A stretch of 46,560 nucleotides of DNA. Source: Desulfuromusa sp. (GTDB lineage Bacteria; Desulfobacterota; Desulfuromonadia; Desulfuromonadales; Geopsychrobacteraceae). The notes beneath the pieces were generated by a model. That model ran no database searches. It saw nothing but the letters and a program-made list of their open reading frames with translations, and had not been told where the DNA came from. The number at the start of each line of letters is the position of its first letter. Within the stretch, counting starts at the first letter, position 1. This document shows positions 26,347-35,423 of the stretch, one piece after another. The position numbers were made by a program, and so were the translations under genes. The stretch covers positions 1 through 46,560 of the forward strand of contig JAOZOH010000005.1 in assembly GCA_029933365.1 (NCBI GenBank). Reading direction: 5' to 3'.

Positions 26347-27420
26347 TCAGATTTTTATTTGCGTAAATTGTTTTGGGATTGAAGTCAGCGCCTCAAAACC
26401 TCCTGCAGTCACAACAACAGTATCTTCTATACGGACGCCACCGACATCGGGGATATAAATTCCCGGTTCAACGGTAATAACCATCCCCGCTAACAGCCTT
26501 TGCTCCGAACGGGCTGAAACGGCTGGGTATTCATGAACATCCAGACCAACTCCATGTCCCAGGCTGTGACCAAAATAATCAGCATAGCCTTTAGAGGCGA
26601 TATAATCTCGAGCAACAGCATCCAAATCACATATTGGCATTTCCGGTTGAATTGCTGCAAGAGCTAAATCATGAGCTTCTAACACAATATCAAAAATTTG
26701 TCGAAGTTTTCTATCAACTTCGCCAATTGCCAAGGTTACAGTCTCATCTGAATGGTAACCATCGACCCGGGTACCAAAATCAATGGTAACCAAATCTCCA
26801 GCAACCATTTTCTTTTCACTAGCCACACCATGGGGTAAAGCACCACGTATGCCTGATGCGACAATAAAATCAAAGGCATTAGCCTCCCCGCCAAATCGCT
26901 TCAAGGCAAATTCTAACTCTAAGGCTATTTCCCGTTCTGTCACCTCTGGCTGAATCAGTGGCAGGACAGTATCAAAAGCTTGATGATTCAGATTTGCAGC
27001 AGTCTTAAGAGCAGCAAGTTCCTTTTCTGTCTTAATACCACGGAGAGCTTGTAATTGAGTGCTGAGTGAACACCAATCAAGGGTTCCAGTGAGTCTGGAG
27101 AGTCCTTCGAATATTGCGACACTGACACACTCTGCATCAAAGCCAACCCGTCGGCTCCCGCTAGTCGATAATTCATCTGCAATTGCTTGTAATTTATTAT
27201 TGTAACAGTCAATACGATCAGTGCAAACCTGCTCTTGTGCCTGAGAAAAATAGCGTGAATCGGTAAGGAAAACAGACTCATCGCCCTTTATAAGCAAAAC
27301 GCCATCTGTTCCGGTAAATCCAGACAGATAGCGTATATTGGTTAAGCCAAAAATCAACAGTGCATCAAGGTTCTCAGATATCAGGATATCCTGGATAAAC
27401 TGGCCACGTTGTTCAATCAC
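26347..27420 (-). CDS. pepP: Xaa-Pro aminopeptidase / M24 peptidase
   Basis: A 357-residue M24B metallopeptidase of the proline peptidase group, which cleaves N-terminal residues ahead of proline. The two-metal site is complete: DFGTRVDGYHSDETV with the two Asp ligands, the His in HSLGHGVGLDVHEYP, EPGIYIP and the Glu in VRIEDTVVV. An N-terminal creatinase-like domain covers residues 1-125. The start is a GTG at 27420. It could equally be named pepQ. The start codon would have overlapped the aroQ stop before repeat A inserted. Confidence 0.9.
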   Translation of the reverse strand: MIEQRGQFIQDILISENLDALLIFGLTNIRYLSGFTGTDGVLLIKGDESVFLTDSRYFSQAQEQVCTDRIDCYNNKLQAIADELSTSGSRRVGFDAECVSVAIFEGLSRLTGTLDWCSLSTQLQALRGIKTEKELAALKTAANLNHQAFDTVLPLIQPEVTEREIALELEFALKRFGGEANAFDFIVASGIRGALPHGVASEKKMVAGDLVTIDFGTRVDGYHSDETVTLAIGEVDRKLRQIFDIVLEAHDLALAAIQPEMPICDLDAVARDYIASKGYADYFGHSLGHGVGLDVHEYPAVSARSEQRLLAGMVITVEPGIYIPDVGGVRIEDTVVVTAGGFEALTSIPKQFTQIKI

Positions 27421-27452
27421 ACTCCATCCTGTTTTTTAAATGTTCCACCAAT

Positions 27453-27601
27453 GATGGCGGCGCAAAAAAACCACCCCACGGTGTTACAGCGGTTTTCAAG
27501 ATCTTGACATACCATATGTATGCCTTCGTCCTTGAAAAATCACTACGCCTTGTGGGACGAAATTTTTGCTTAGCCATCTGATTCATTTTTGCAAGTGCAT
27601 C
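27453..27601 (-). mobile_element. MITE-like repeat A, copy 2 (inverted)
   Basis: A 149-bp copy of the element at 15820-15970 in the opposite orientation, with about nine of ten bases the same. Both sides carry ACCAAT on the plus strand (27447-27452 and 27602-27607), a 6-bp direct repeat different from that of copy 1. The element supplies the last coding residues and the stop codon of aroQ. Its internal palindrome could also act as an RNA hairpin in the aroQ-pepP transcript. Confidence 0.9.
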
Positions 27602-28020
27602 ACCAATGCCTGTAAAGCTAAACTGTATCCAAATGCACCGAAACCAATAATTTGCCCAACAGCAACCGGAGCAATATGGGAATGGTGCCGAAATTCCTCA
27701 CGTGCATGAATATTTGACAGATGAACTTCAACAACTGGTAAGTCTATTCCACTGACAGCATCACGCAATGCAATACTTGTGTGGGTATACCCTCCAGGAT
27801 TAATTATAATGCCAGCGAAATCTTCTTGTTTTGCCCAATGTAGCTGGTCAATCAAGTCTCCTTCATGGTTTGATTGATATGTTTCGAGCTCAAACCCAAG
27901 GGTAACAGCTTCTGCGACCAATGTTTGCATCATTTGGTTGAGAGTAGAGTAGCCATAAACTTCCGGCTCACGGGTGCCCAATAAATTTAAATTTGGTCCA
28001 TTTAAAACTAATAATTTCAT
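27583..28020 (-). CDS. aroQ: 3-dehydroquinate dehydratase, type II
   Basis: AroQ dehydrates 3-dehydroquinate in the shikimate pathway. The 145-residue protein starts [23 protein letters not shown], with the catalytic Tyr in the following loop, and has the substrate motifs [16 protein letters not shown] and [14 protein letters not shown]. The ATG at 28020 is chosen over 28059 since it matches the family start, though the ribosome binding site is weak. Its last five residues (MHLQK) and stop lie inside repeat A; the original end was probably EHLKNRMECD. The catalytic part is intact, so it is likely functional. Confidence 0.96.
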   Translation of the reverse strand: MKLLVLNGPNLNLLGTREPEVYGYSTLNQMMQTLVAEAVTLGFELETYQSNHEGDLIDQLHWAKQEDFAGIIINPGGYTHTSIALRDAVSGIDLPVVEVHLSNIHAREEFRHHSHIAPVAVGQIIGFGAFGYSLALQALVMHLQK

Positions 28021-28024
28021 ACGA

Positions 28025-28384
28025 TCAAACCAGAGCCTGTCGGAGCGCAGGGGCTTCACGCATCAGCAGATAACGTCCCTGACCATAATTTCCATTACGC
28101 TCAATCATGAGAGCCACAAAATATTCATCGGTTAAAGAATGAATAATTACATAATAATTTTCAGTTTTTATCGCAACTTCCTGTAACTCTCCTGCATTTA
28201 AAATCTCAGCTGCATTGCGAATCTCTTTGGTCACATTTGAATATTCAATCCCCATAAGATTCAAATCCAGAGAATTACCCTCAACATTGTACTGATCAAT
28301 ACCGATGCCATCATAACCCATCAATACCGCACCAATGCCACCAGAACAGCTGGTAACAATTTCTTCAAGAAGCGCCTTAAACAT
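28025..28384 (-). CDS. Roadblock/LC7 domain protein
   Basis: A 119-residue single-domain protein of the Roadblock/LC7 fold (MglB-like in size). The typical first helix and strand are visible as [29 protein letters not shown], and the central helix as [13 protein letters not shown], followed by [16 protein letters not shown]. Such proteins dimerise and often bind small Ras-like GTPases. No GTPase gene is in the window. It overlaps the upstream TPR gene by 8 bp and ends 4 bp before aroQ, so it is co-transcribed with both. Specific role unknown. Confidence 0.75.
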   Translation of the reverse strand: MFKALLEEIVTSCSGGIGAVLMGYDGIGIDQYNVEGNSLDLNLMGIEYSNVTKEIRNAAEILNAGELQEVAIKTENYYVIIHSLTDEYFVALMIERNGNYGQGRYLLMREAPALRQALV

Positions 28385-29192
28385 TCCCTCTCCTTTGCTG
28401 AATATTAGCTAACCATTGGTTCAATACCACAAGAGCGGATTCCTCAACAGAATCACCAGCAGAGCCGACAACTACTTCATCAGAATCTAGTGGCAAATCT
28501 TCTTGTTGATTAGCAGGAGCAACCGATTCGTCAACTACGGTCTGCTTCTCATCCAAAAGCTGAGTTTCCAGCTCCTTCACTTTACGTCGCAGGTTGAGAT
28601 CATCAGGATTCTGTGCTGATAACTGCTGGTAGAGTTCAAGGCCTTTTTCAGTTAAACCCTGTGAAAGATATAGATCAGCCAGGGTCGGCGATACTAAAGA
28701 GACAGAAGAATCTTCCAATTGATCGTTTTTCTCAATCAAGCTGTCCGTTTCCTCAACGACAATTTCAGATTCTTCTGGAAGGGAAAGTAACAGTTTATTG
28801 ATGACTGGATCTGCAGGACTTAATTGTCGCGCCCTGAGAAGCAACTCACGTGCAGTATTATTTTCCCCTAAAAGAATTTGAACCCGAGCGTAACCAACCA
28901 GTGCAGCGAGGCTTTCCGGATCAAAAGTAAGTGCCTTTTCGAACGCAGCGTTTGATCCAGCAAAATCTTCTAGCTGGCAAAGCACCCGAGCCAGCACAAT
29001 ATATGCGGGACTAAAATCAGAATGGAGATTCAGACCTTTAGAAATTATTTGGCGAGCATCTTCCAGCATTCCCATTTTGCGATAGGTTTCAGCCAGGGAT
29101 ACAAATATTGTAGAACTTGGGTCCTTAACAAGAATTTCGGTATAAGCTGCAATTTTACCCAGAAGCAAGCTCTGCTGATTGTGTTCATCCAT
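28377..29192 (-). CDS. Tetratricopeptide-repeat protein
   Basis: A 271-residue soluble TPR protein. Repeats run over about 10-135 (SLAETYRKMGMLEDARQIISKGL and similar) with a last one near 165-195 (LADLYLSQGLTEKGLELYQQL). An acidic, serine-rich stretch follows, then a short C-terminal helix, VEESALVVLNQWLANIQQRR. Its stop overlaps the start of the roadblock gene by 8 bp, suggesting the two products act together. It follows aroB by 42 bp. No specific family name recognised. Confidence 0.8.
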   Translation of the reverse strand: MDEHNQQSLLLGKIAAYTEILVKDPSSTIFVSLAETYRKMGMLEDARQIISKGLNLHSDFSPAYIVLARVLCQLEDFAGSNAAFEKALTFDPESLAALVGYARVQILLGENNTARELLLRARQLSPADPVINKLLLSLPEESEIVVEETDSLIEKNDQLEDSSVSLVSPTLADLYLSQGLTEKGLELYQQLSAQNPDDLNLRRKVKELETQLLDEKQTVVDESVAPANQQEDLPLDSDEVVVGSAGDSVEESALVVLNQWLANIQQRRGNV

Positions 29193-29234
29193 AATTTATA
29201 ACTCCTTAAATATTATGAAATGGCGAAGCAAAAC

Positions 29235-30311
29235 CTAAAGAACTGATGAAAAAATAGCTGATATATCGGGAATCTTCTGTAAAACAGCTTCCCCGATTCC
29301 ACGATTGAGTACCAGGGTGAGATTCCCCTGTTTTACTTTTTTATCCCTCTGCATTGCAGTAACAAACTCAGTTAGTGAAAAATCAGGGGGTTCAATCGGG
29401 AGATCGAGAGACTTCAGTAACTGAGTCAAGCGATCAACATCCTGTTGCGAACAGAGACCATACCGAAGGGATATTTTAGCTGCAACAATCATCCCCACAG
29501 AAACAGCTTCACCGTGTTTCCAGTGACCGTAACCGGACAAATTTTCAATAGCATGACCAAAAGTATGGCCATAGTTTAAAAAGGCCCGGATTGAACCTTC
29601 TTTTTCATCAACTTCAACAACTTCTGCCTTTATCTGACATGCTTTTCTAATGGCATATATCAGTGTTGCTGCATCTCTATTTTTTAAGTTTTCTAGATTA
29701 TCTTCAAGCCAACAGAAGAATTCATAATCGCGGATAACTCCATATTTAACAACTTCTGCCAGACCAGCTGAGACCTCTCTAGGCTCCAAAGTCTTTAATG
29801 TTTCAATATCGATTAAAACCATTTCTGGTTGATAAAATGCTCCGATCAGGTTTTTACCCAAAGGGTGATTAACAGCTGTTTTACCGCCGACGGAACTATC
29901 CACCTGCGCGAGCAAAGTTGTCGGCACCTGAACGAAAGGGATTCCTCGTAAAAAAGTGGCCGCCGCAAAACCAGCCATATCACCAACAACCCCACCACCC
30001 AAAGCGATTAGGCCACAGCCACGATCAAAGTTATTCTCAATCAAAAAATCATAAATCAATTGGAGAGTTGCGAAAGATTTGTATTCTTCCCCATCCGGCA
30101 CATTAATTTGTAGATAAGAAAAATTAAAAGCTTCAAGCGTGTCACGCACAACCTGACCGTAGAGATGATCAACTGTAGGATTTGAAACGATGGCAATTCG
30201 CTGCGGAAAATTGAGACTTGAGAGCTCTTTACCCAATTCAGTAAGAAGATCAGCACCTATCAGTATAGAATAACTTCTATCCGCCAGAGAAACTTTAACC
30301 TTTTCCAGCAT
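29235..30311 (-). CDS. aroB: 3-dehydroquinate synthase
   Basis: AroB converts DAHP to 3-dehydroquinate with NAD+ and a divalent metal. The 358-residue protein shows LIALGGGVVGDMAGFAAATFLRGI (two adjacent parts), VPTTLLAQVDSSVGGKTAVNHPLGKN and the metal-binding LNYGHTFGHAIE and HGEAVSVGM motifs. Length is normal. It follows pilQ across a terminator, with no aroK between them as is seen in many proteobacteria. Confidence 0.97.
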   Translation of the reverse strand: MLEKVKVSLADRSYSILIGADLLTELGKELSSLNFPQRIAIVSNPTVDHLYGQVVRDTLEAFNFSYLQINVPDGEEYKSFATLQLIYDFLIENNFDRGCGLIALGGGVVGDMAGFAAATFLRGIPFVQVPTTLLAQVDSSVGGKTAVNHPLGKNLIGAFYQPEMVLIDIETLKTLEPREVSAGLAEVVKYGVIRDYEFFCWLEDNLENLKNRDAATLIYAIRKACQIKAEVVEVDEKEGSIRAFLNYGHTFGHAIENLSGYGHWKHGEAVSVGMIVAAKISLRYGLCSQQDVDRLTQLLKSLDLPIEPPDFSLTEFVTAMQRDKKVKQGNLTLVLNRGIGEAVLQKIPDISAIFSSVL

Positions 30312-30324
30312 TATCGCCTTTCAG

Positions 30325-30353
30325 AAAAAAAAAGGGCAGGTTTCCCTGCCCTT
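30325..30353 (-). terminator. Terminator between pilQ and aroB
   Basis: A 9-bp GC-rich stem, AAGGGCAGG (30332-30340) with 30345-30353, is followed on the minus strand by a run of nine T. It lies 20 bp past the pilQ stop and should partly or fully separate aroB from the pil operon. Confidence 0.85.
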
Positions 30354-30372
30354 CTGGAGACATTCAATCAAT

Positions 30373-32520
30373 TCAATTATCGTGCATAATTCGTGGAGTA
30401 ATGAAAATCAACAACTCATCTTTAACCGCTTGTTTCTTTTGTGATTTAAATAAGTTTCCGATAATCGGCATACTCATCAACCCAGGGATACCATCCTCAG
30501 ATTCCTGAATACTTTCCACGTAAATACCACCGATAACTGTTGTTTCGCCATCACGAATCAAAACTTTCGTTTCTGCTTTCTTAGTATCAATACTAGGAGC
30601 ACTTGCACCAGCGGTTAGTGAGGGGGAATCGTTCGTAGCAAGAATTTCAAGAATAACAGAACCATCAGGGTTAATAACTGGCGTAACTTCCAGCTTCAAT
30701 TCTGCGTTAATAAATTCAGTCTTTGGACCATCCGCACCGGAAGTTTGATAAGGTATCGTTGTCCCCTGACTGATAGTTGCAGTTTCTCCATTCAGTGTCG
30801 TCACTCGTGGAGTAGAAATAACTTTTCCTTTTCCATCCGCCTGAAGTGCTTGAAGCTGTAAATCCAGGACAAGGTCATCAATAAGAGCACGCCCAATTTG
30901 AATCTGAGATGATAATCCTGCAGCAGGAACCATAGGGCCAACTGCCCCCTCTGTAATGTCGACAAGAAAATTACCTCCGGCGCTGGTAATTGACTGAACT
31001 GAACGAGGGCTATTACCAACATCAGCACCAAACATACCCCAATGAACTCCAAGCTCTCTCGAATAGTTTGAATTAACCTGAACAATCCTAGCCTCAATCA
31101 TCACCTGCCGTTCCGGAGTATCTAGAATAGAAATCAACTCTTTCGCTTTTTCAATCCGTTGGGGGATATCAGTAATAATCAGGAGTTTGTTACGACTATC
31201 TTCGGTAATATGACCTCGATCACTAAGGAGCTCTTTTGCAGGCGCGGAAACGCTACCCAAATCAGCATAACTGACAGTTACAACTTCGGTAACCAATGGC
31301 TCAAGCTTCTCTTGTGAGCGCGCCGCAGTCAATTCAGCTTCTTTTGCTGCGCGGATTTTTTCTTTAGGTAGAACCCGCACAACATTTCCCTCTTGAACCA
31401 TCCCCAATCCAGTCACATCGAGAATCAAGTCCAGAGCCTGATCCCAAGGAACATCAATCAAACGTAACGTGATATTCCCCTTAACATCATCGGAAGCAAT
31501 AATATTGAGGTCACTAATCTCAGCAATCAGCCTTAAAATATCACGCACATCCGCATTATCAAAAACCAGGGACGTTTTTTCTCCCGTATAAACAGTTTTT
31601 TTTGAGCCAATCTGTTCAATGACAGGAACAGGTAATTGCCCAGAGGTAGACGAGGTTGAACCAGCAGTTGGTAATAAAGATGAGGGCATTTGAGCAGGGG
31701 CTGACAAATCCACTGTGTGACCAGTGGCAGAAACAGGCATGGTTCCAGTGGCTGCTGATGCAGTTTGAGCATAGCGCCCATCATCAACGATAAGTTCGTA
31801 ACCAGAAGGAATTTTCTGTAAATGATAAGGGACATCGCCTTTCAGGAGAACAGTAAAACGAACCTCAGGGGAACCTGTGGCATCCACTAAATATGGTGTC
31901 GCTGAATGAATTGCACTTGGAAATGCCAGAGTATCGAATATTCTACGTAAGGAGCGTGGCAAAGTCGTGTTTTTCAAAGCAAATTCAATTTTATTACCAT
32001 CACGAATTGGACTACTAATTGCGGCGTCGCCATTCAAGTTGATGTAAAGCTTGGATTGCCCGTTCTCAGACGCAAAATCTATGGCCGTAATTTTAGCACT
32101 CCCCACAGTTGAAGGTTCCGCAAGGGCATTAACAACCGTATCCTGAGAATGCTCCCAAGTCACAACAACCTGGTCATTTTCCGTGTTAACCTTAAATGTA
32201 GGAAATACCAAGCCGGTCACATCGAAGACAAAACGAGTTTTATTATCTAATGGTCCAACTCGCAGCAACCTGAACCCATCACTCAACCGGAACTCATCAT
32301 TGTGATTACCTGGCTGGACGCCATATAAATCAACAACAAGCCGTTTGGGGGAATCCAAAGTGAAGTATCGAACCTGTTCAATTCCCATTGTTCCAGTCAA
32401 TTGCACTCTCTTTGCAGTGACAGAAACCTCGGAAAGTGAACTGGCCGCACAGAGTGGCGATACCAAAGCAACCGAAAAAATCATCAATAATGTACTGAGG
32501 AGCACAACGCTTCTTCTCAT
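30373..32520 (-). CDS. pilQ: Type IV pilus secretin PilQ
   Basis: PilQ forms the outer-membrane channel for type IV pili. The 715-residue protein has a signal peptide (MRRSVVLLSTLLMIFSVALVSPLCA), AMIN domains in the first part (about 35-125 and 150-245), an STN/N0 domain (SLVFDNADVRDILRLIAEIS), an N1 domain, and the secretin domain ending with IPGLMSMPIIGNLFKS and LLIFITPRI. A Ser/Thr/Pro-rich linker separates AMIN and STN. It closes pilM-pilN-pilO-pilP-pilQ, 59 bp after pilP. Confidence 0.96.
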   Translation of the reverse strand: MRRSVVLLSTLLMIFSVALVSPLCAASSLSEVSVTAKRVQLTGTMGIEQVRYFTLDSPKRLVVDLYGVQPGNHNDEFRLSDGFRLLRVGPLDNKTRFVFDVTGLVFPTFKVNTENDQVVVTWEHSQDTVVNALAEPSTVGSAKITAIDFASENGQSKLYINLNGDAAISSPIRDGNKIEFALKNTTLPRSLRRIFDTLAFPSAIHSATPYLVDATGSPEVRFTVLLKGDVPYHLQKIPSGYELIVDDGRYAQTASAATGTMPVSATGHTVDLSAPAQMPSSLLPTAGSTSSTSGQLPVPVIEQIGSKKTVYTGEKTSLVFDNADVRDILRLIAEISDLNIIASDDVKGNITLRLIDVPWDQALDLILDVTGLGMVQEGNVVRVLPKEKIRAAKEAELTAARSQEKLEPLVTEVVTVSYADLGSVSAPAKELLSDRGHITEDSRNKLLIITDIPQRIEKAKELISILDTPERQVMIEARIVQVNSNYSRELGVHWGMFGADVGNSPRSVQSITSAGGNFLVDITEGAVGPMVPAAGLSSQIQIGRALIDDLVLDLQLQALQADGKGKVISTPRVTTLNGETATISQGTTIPYQTSGADGPKTEFINAELKLEVTPVINPDGSVILEILATNDSPSLTAGASAPSIDTKKAETKVLIRDGETTVIGGIYVESIQESEDGIPGLMSMPIIGNLFKSQKKQAVKDELLIFITPRIMHDN

Positions 32521-32579
32521 ATCATTCCCCTAAAAGTCATTCGTGTACAGCCAAGCTTCACAATTCAACCAAATTCTAC

Positions 32580-33134
32580 TCACATCGCGATATAGCGATT
32601 TTCTCTAAGTACTTTTCCTGTGTAACTATCAACACCAGCCTCTTCGACAACAATACGGTCAGGACTCTTTTCAACCCGCAAACCATTTTTATCAATATCA
32701 ATAACTTTTGTTTCAATTTTTTTAATAATACCGTCGTTCATGCCTATATATTCACCGACCTTTACGGTGTAACCTTTGCCATCGGGTGCTTTTAACATAG
32801 CTCTGGGTATTCCTTTAACGACCATAAGAGCAACTAAACGATACTGACTTAGTTCAAATTTTTCTAGAGGCCCTTTTATCCGCGACGGTTTTCCAGGTCT
32901 AGCTGCTATTTTTGTTATAATTTTCTTTTTCTGTATCAGCGGCTTAAATGGATCTCTACGCCCTTTTGGGCTATAGGAAAAGCTATGACTTCCGGCAGAG
33001 ATCAGAGTAGCATCAAGAACCGGCGCCGCTTCAGCCTTAGCGGGATCCTGTTGCGCAAAAGCATCAACAACGGCTCCAGTTAACAACAAGGACAAAAAGA
33101 GAAGTCCGAATGTTTTAAGAAGTTGTAATTTCAT
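32580..33134 (-). CDS. pilP: Type IV pilus assembly protein PilP
   Basis: PilP connects the PilNO inner-membrane subcomplex to PilQ. The 184-residue protein has the family motif GRRDPFKPL near residue 60, then the C-terminal beta domain (LEKFELSQYRLVALMV, GKGYTVKVGEYIG). The N-terminal signal (LLFLSLLLTGAVVDAFAQQ) has no lipobox cysteine, so it is predicted to be a soluble or signal-anchored periplasmic protein rather than the usual lipoprotein. Overlaps pilO by 4 bp. Confidence 0.92.
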   Translation of the reverse strand: MKLQLLKTFGLLFLSLLLTGAVVDAFAQQDPAKAEAAPVLDATLISAGSHSFSYSPKGRRDPFKPLIQKKKIITKIAARPGKPSRIKGPLEKFELSQYRLVALMVVKGIPRAMLKAPDGKGYTVKVGEYIGMNDGIIKKIETKVIDIDKNGLRVEKSPDRIVVEEAGVDSYTGKVLRENRYIAM

Positions 33135-33742
33135 TTCGCCTTACCCCCTGTCTTTCCATTTTGCTCTGTTGGATTTTCAACAAAACGGAAGGTAACGGCA
33201 CTACAATCAACTCCTAGGGTTGTCTTACCTTTAACCTCTTTCGTACCACCTAACGTTAAACCTTGAATATTAACAATCCGTTCCATCTTACTCACTGCGT
33301 CAAAGAAAGCCGCGGCCTGGTGATAGGATCCTGACAATTTCAAAGTCACTGGGACTTCAGCATAAAAGCCCTTTACTGTTTCACCAGTCGGCTTAAACCT
33401 TAATATCTCCAAGCCCTTCTCTTTTGCAAGGACACCAATACTGGTCAGCAGGCTTGGAATTTCTTTCTTTAAAGGCAATTCGCCAAGAGCTTCATCCAAC
33501 TGAACCCTCATTTTTTCGTACTCGGCACGATATACAGCCAAATTGTTGGCAATTTTTTGGTTTTTCTGCAATTTCACTTGAGCAGCATCTCGTTGCTTTA
33601 TCAAACCATCATGTTGTTCCAGCTGCGGCTGGTAAAAAAGATAATAGAACCCCGCGCACAAAAGCGCCATAATGATCAGAACTATAAACATTCGCTGATA
33701 AGCAGGTAGATTTATGATTTTCTCGAATCGTGAATTCATCAC
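33131..33742 (-). CDS. pilO: Type IV pilus assembly protein PilO
   Basis: PilO is a bitopic inner-membrane protein pairing with PilN. The 203-residue protein has one membrane segment (about 18-36, MFIVLIIMALLCAGFYYLFY), a coiled coil (about 40-85), and a ferredoxin-like periplasmic domain with VPVTLKLSGSYHQAAAFFDAVS. Two adjacent methionines make the start uncertain by one residue. It starts 13 bp after pilN and overlaps pilP by 4 bp. Confidence 0.93.
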   Translation of the reverse strand: MMNSRFEKIINLPAYQRMFIVLIIMALLCAGFYYLFYQPQLEQHDGLIKQRDAAQVKLQKNQKIANNLAVYRAEYEKMRVQLDEALGELPLKKEIPSLLTSIGVLAKEKGLEILRFKPTGETVKGFYAEVPVTLKLSGSYHQAAAFFDAVSKMERIVNIQGLTLGGTKEVKGKTTLGVDCSAVTFRFVENPTEQNGKTGGKAK

Positions 33743-33755
33743 TTAAAATCCCATA

Positions 33756-34307
33756 TTATTCAGATGGTGGTGCTTCAACGCTACAATTCAAGGTAAATTT
33801 TTGCATTTTCCTATCACCAGCCTTAGTCTGCTCCGTAACCGACAACTCAATATTTTGGTAGTAAGGAGAAGATTCCAGGTTCCGCATAAAATCAGCAACC
33901 GTATTTTCGTTGTCAGCGACTCCTGCGAGATTGATGCTGCCACCTTTTTCCGAAAACTTGGTCAGCCAAAGTTTTTCCGGCAAGGCAGAACTTAACTCGT
34001 CCAACAAATGAACCGGACCTGATTTTCCGGCTTTCAGTGATTGCAAAACCGCAAGTTTTTGTTCTAAATCAGCTTTTTTCTTTTCAAAATCTTTAACTTG
34101 TCCAATTTTTTTTCTTAATTCATTATTCTTTTGATTGATAACAGCAATTTCATCTTTGACACTAGTGATAGCTGTCATCTTTTGTACATACAGTGCGCCG
34201 CAACCTATGCACACAAGAATAAGGCAAAGAAAGAAGATTGATAACTGTGAACGCAGTTTTTCTTTTTTCTGCGCAGCTCTGACTGGCAGCAGGTTAATCC
34301 GAATCAT
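33756..34307 (-). CDS. pilN: Type IV pilus assembly protein PilN
   Basis: PilN begins with the conserved cytoplasmic motif MIRINLLPVR, which inserts into PilM. A membrane segment (about 24-43), a coiled coil (about 48-90) and a periplasmic ferredoxin-like domain follow over 183 residues. It overlaps the pilM stop by 4 bp and precedes pilO by 13 bp, consistent with stoichiometric production of the alignment subcomplex. Confidence 0.94.
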   Translation of the reverse strand: MIRINLLPVRAAQKKEKLRSQLSIFFLCLILVCIGCGALYVQKMTAITSVKDEIAVINQKNNELRKKIGQVKDFEKKKADLEQKLAVLQSLKAGKSGPVHLLDELSSALPEKLWLTKFSEKGGSINLAGVADNENTVADFMRNLESSPYYQNIELSVTEQTKAGDRKMQKFTLNCSVEAPPSE

Positions 34308-35362
34308 TTGTCACCCACCTTCCTCATTGCCAGACCCGTAGCGACAGAAAACATCGGCCCGATCGCATCAAGGTACTCAGCATCAAATCCTTTTTCGCTG
34401 ACCGCCACATTCCTGAAAGGGTCAACTCTTTCGGCGGTAATACCCAAGCGCTCCTCCAAAGCTTCTCTCACCTTAACCGAATTTGACACACCACCAGTCA
34501 GATAGATCTTGGTGACCCGATCCTCACTGGAAGTCGCTGCAAAGAAATCCAAGGAACGCTGAACTTCTTGAACTAAATTCTCAATAGCATCCGCTAATAT
34601 TTCTTCGATCGAATCAGGGTCAACATCGGCAATGTTGCGATCTCCAAGTTTGGCGCGCTCCGCCTCTTCACTACTAATACCGAGTCGTTTTTGCAGCTCT
34701 TCACTCAGTAAGTTGCCACCCGTTTGGATGTCTCTGGTAAAGATTGAAGTATCGCCCCTAAGAACACTAACGCTTGTCGCACTAGCGCCTAAATCAATTA
34801 AAGCGACAACCTCATTATCGACAAAACCGTAATTGTAATCAAACATATTTTCGACAGCAAAACAGTCAATATCCATCACCACGGGCTCAAGCCCTGCTTC
34901 CGCAAAAAGTGCCGTGTAGTCATCAACAAAATCTTTTTTTGCCGCAACCAGCATGACATTCATTTGTGAGGGGTCTTTTGCATCGGGCCCGAGGATCTGA
35001 AAATCAATATTGACTTCAGAAATATCGAAAGGAATGTACTGTTCTGCTTCCCACTGAATCGATGACTCCAATTCAGCGTCGGTCATAATCGGCAAACTGA
35101 TTTTACGAATAATAACAGAATGGCCAGAAACTGAAGTCGCCACCCGCGTTGTCTTCACTTTCATTGCATTCAGCAGATTGTGGATAGAATCAACAATCGC
35201 CGTTGAATCCATAATAGTGTTATCGACAATTGTCTCAGAGTTGAGGGGCATGATACCAATATTTTCCAGATGGTAAGTGCCGCGAGACTCACGCAAGCGT
35301 ACGATTTTAACCGCACTTGATCCAACATCAATACCAACAATATCTTTTTTCGAGGCGAACAT
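34304..35362 (-). CDS. pilM: Type IV pilus assembly protein PilM
   Basis: PilM is an actin-like cytoplasmic ATPase-fold protein that binds the PilN tail. The 352-residue protein has the nucleotide-binding phosphate motif VGIDVGSSAVKIV at the N-terminus, IQWEAEQYIPFDI, a second phosphate motif LIDLGASATSVSVLRG, and IYLTGGVS near the end. It lies 61 bp after the small XRE gene, with no strong terminator between, so the promoter upstream of that gene may also drive the pil operon. Confidence 0.95.
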   Translation of the reverse strand: MFASKKDIVGIDVGSSAVKIVRLRESRGTYHLENIGIMPLNSETIVDNTIMDSTAIVDSIHNLLNAMKVKTTRVATSVSGHSVIIRKISLPIMTDAELESSIQWEAEQYIPFDISEVNIDFQILGPDAKDPSQMNVMLVAAKKDFVDDYTALFAEAGLEPVVMDIDCFAVENMFDYNYGFVDNEVVALIDLGASATSVSVLRGDTSIFTRDIQTGGNLLSEELQKRLGISSEEAERAKLGDRNIADVDPDSIEEILADAIENLVQEVQRSLDFFAATSSEDRVTKIYLTGGVSNSVKVREALEERLGITAERVDPFRNVAVSEKGFDAEYLDAIGPMFSVATGLAMRKVGDK

Positions 35363-35423
35363 GTCTTATCCAGTCCGAATAGAGTCAAAAATATCAGTTA
35401 CAGCATACTAATCAGAAAGCTAC

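Noticed and set aside
27453..27601. Intergenic terminator between aroQ and pepP
   Set aside because: The hairpin is part of the repeated element and lacks a clear T-run right after the stem; it may affect transcription but is not a native terminator.
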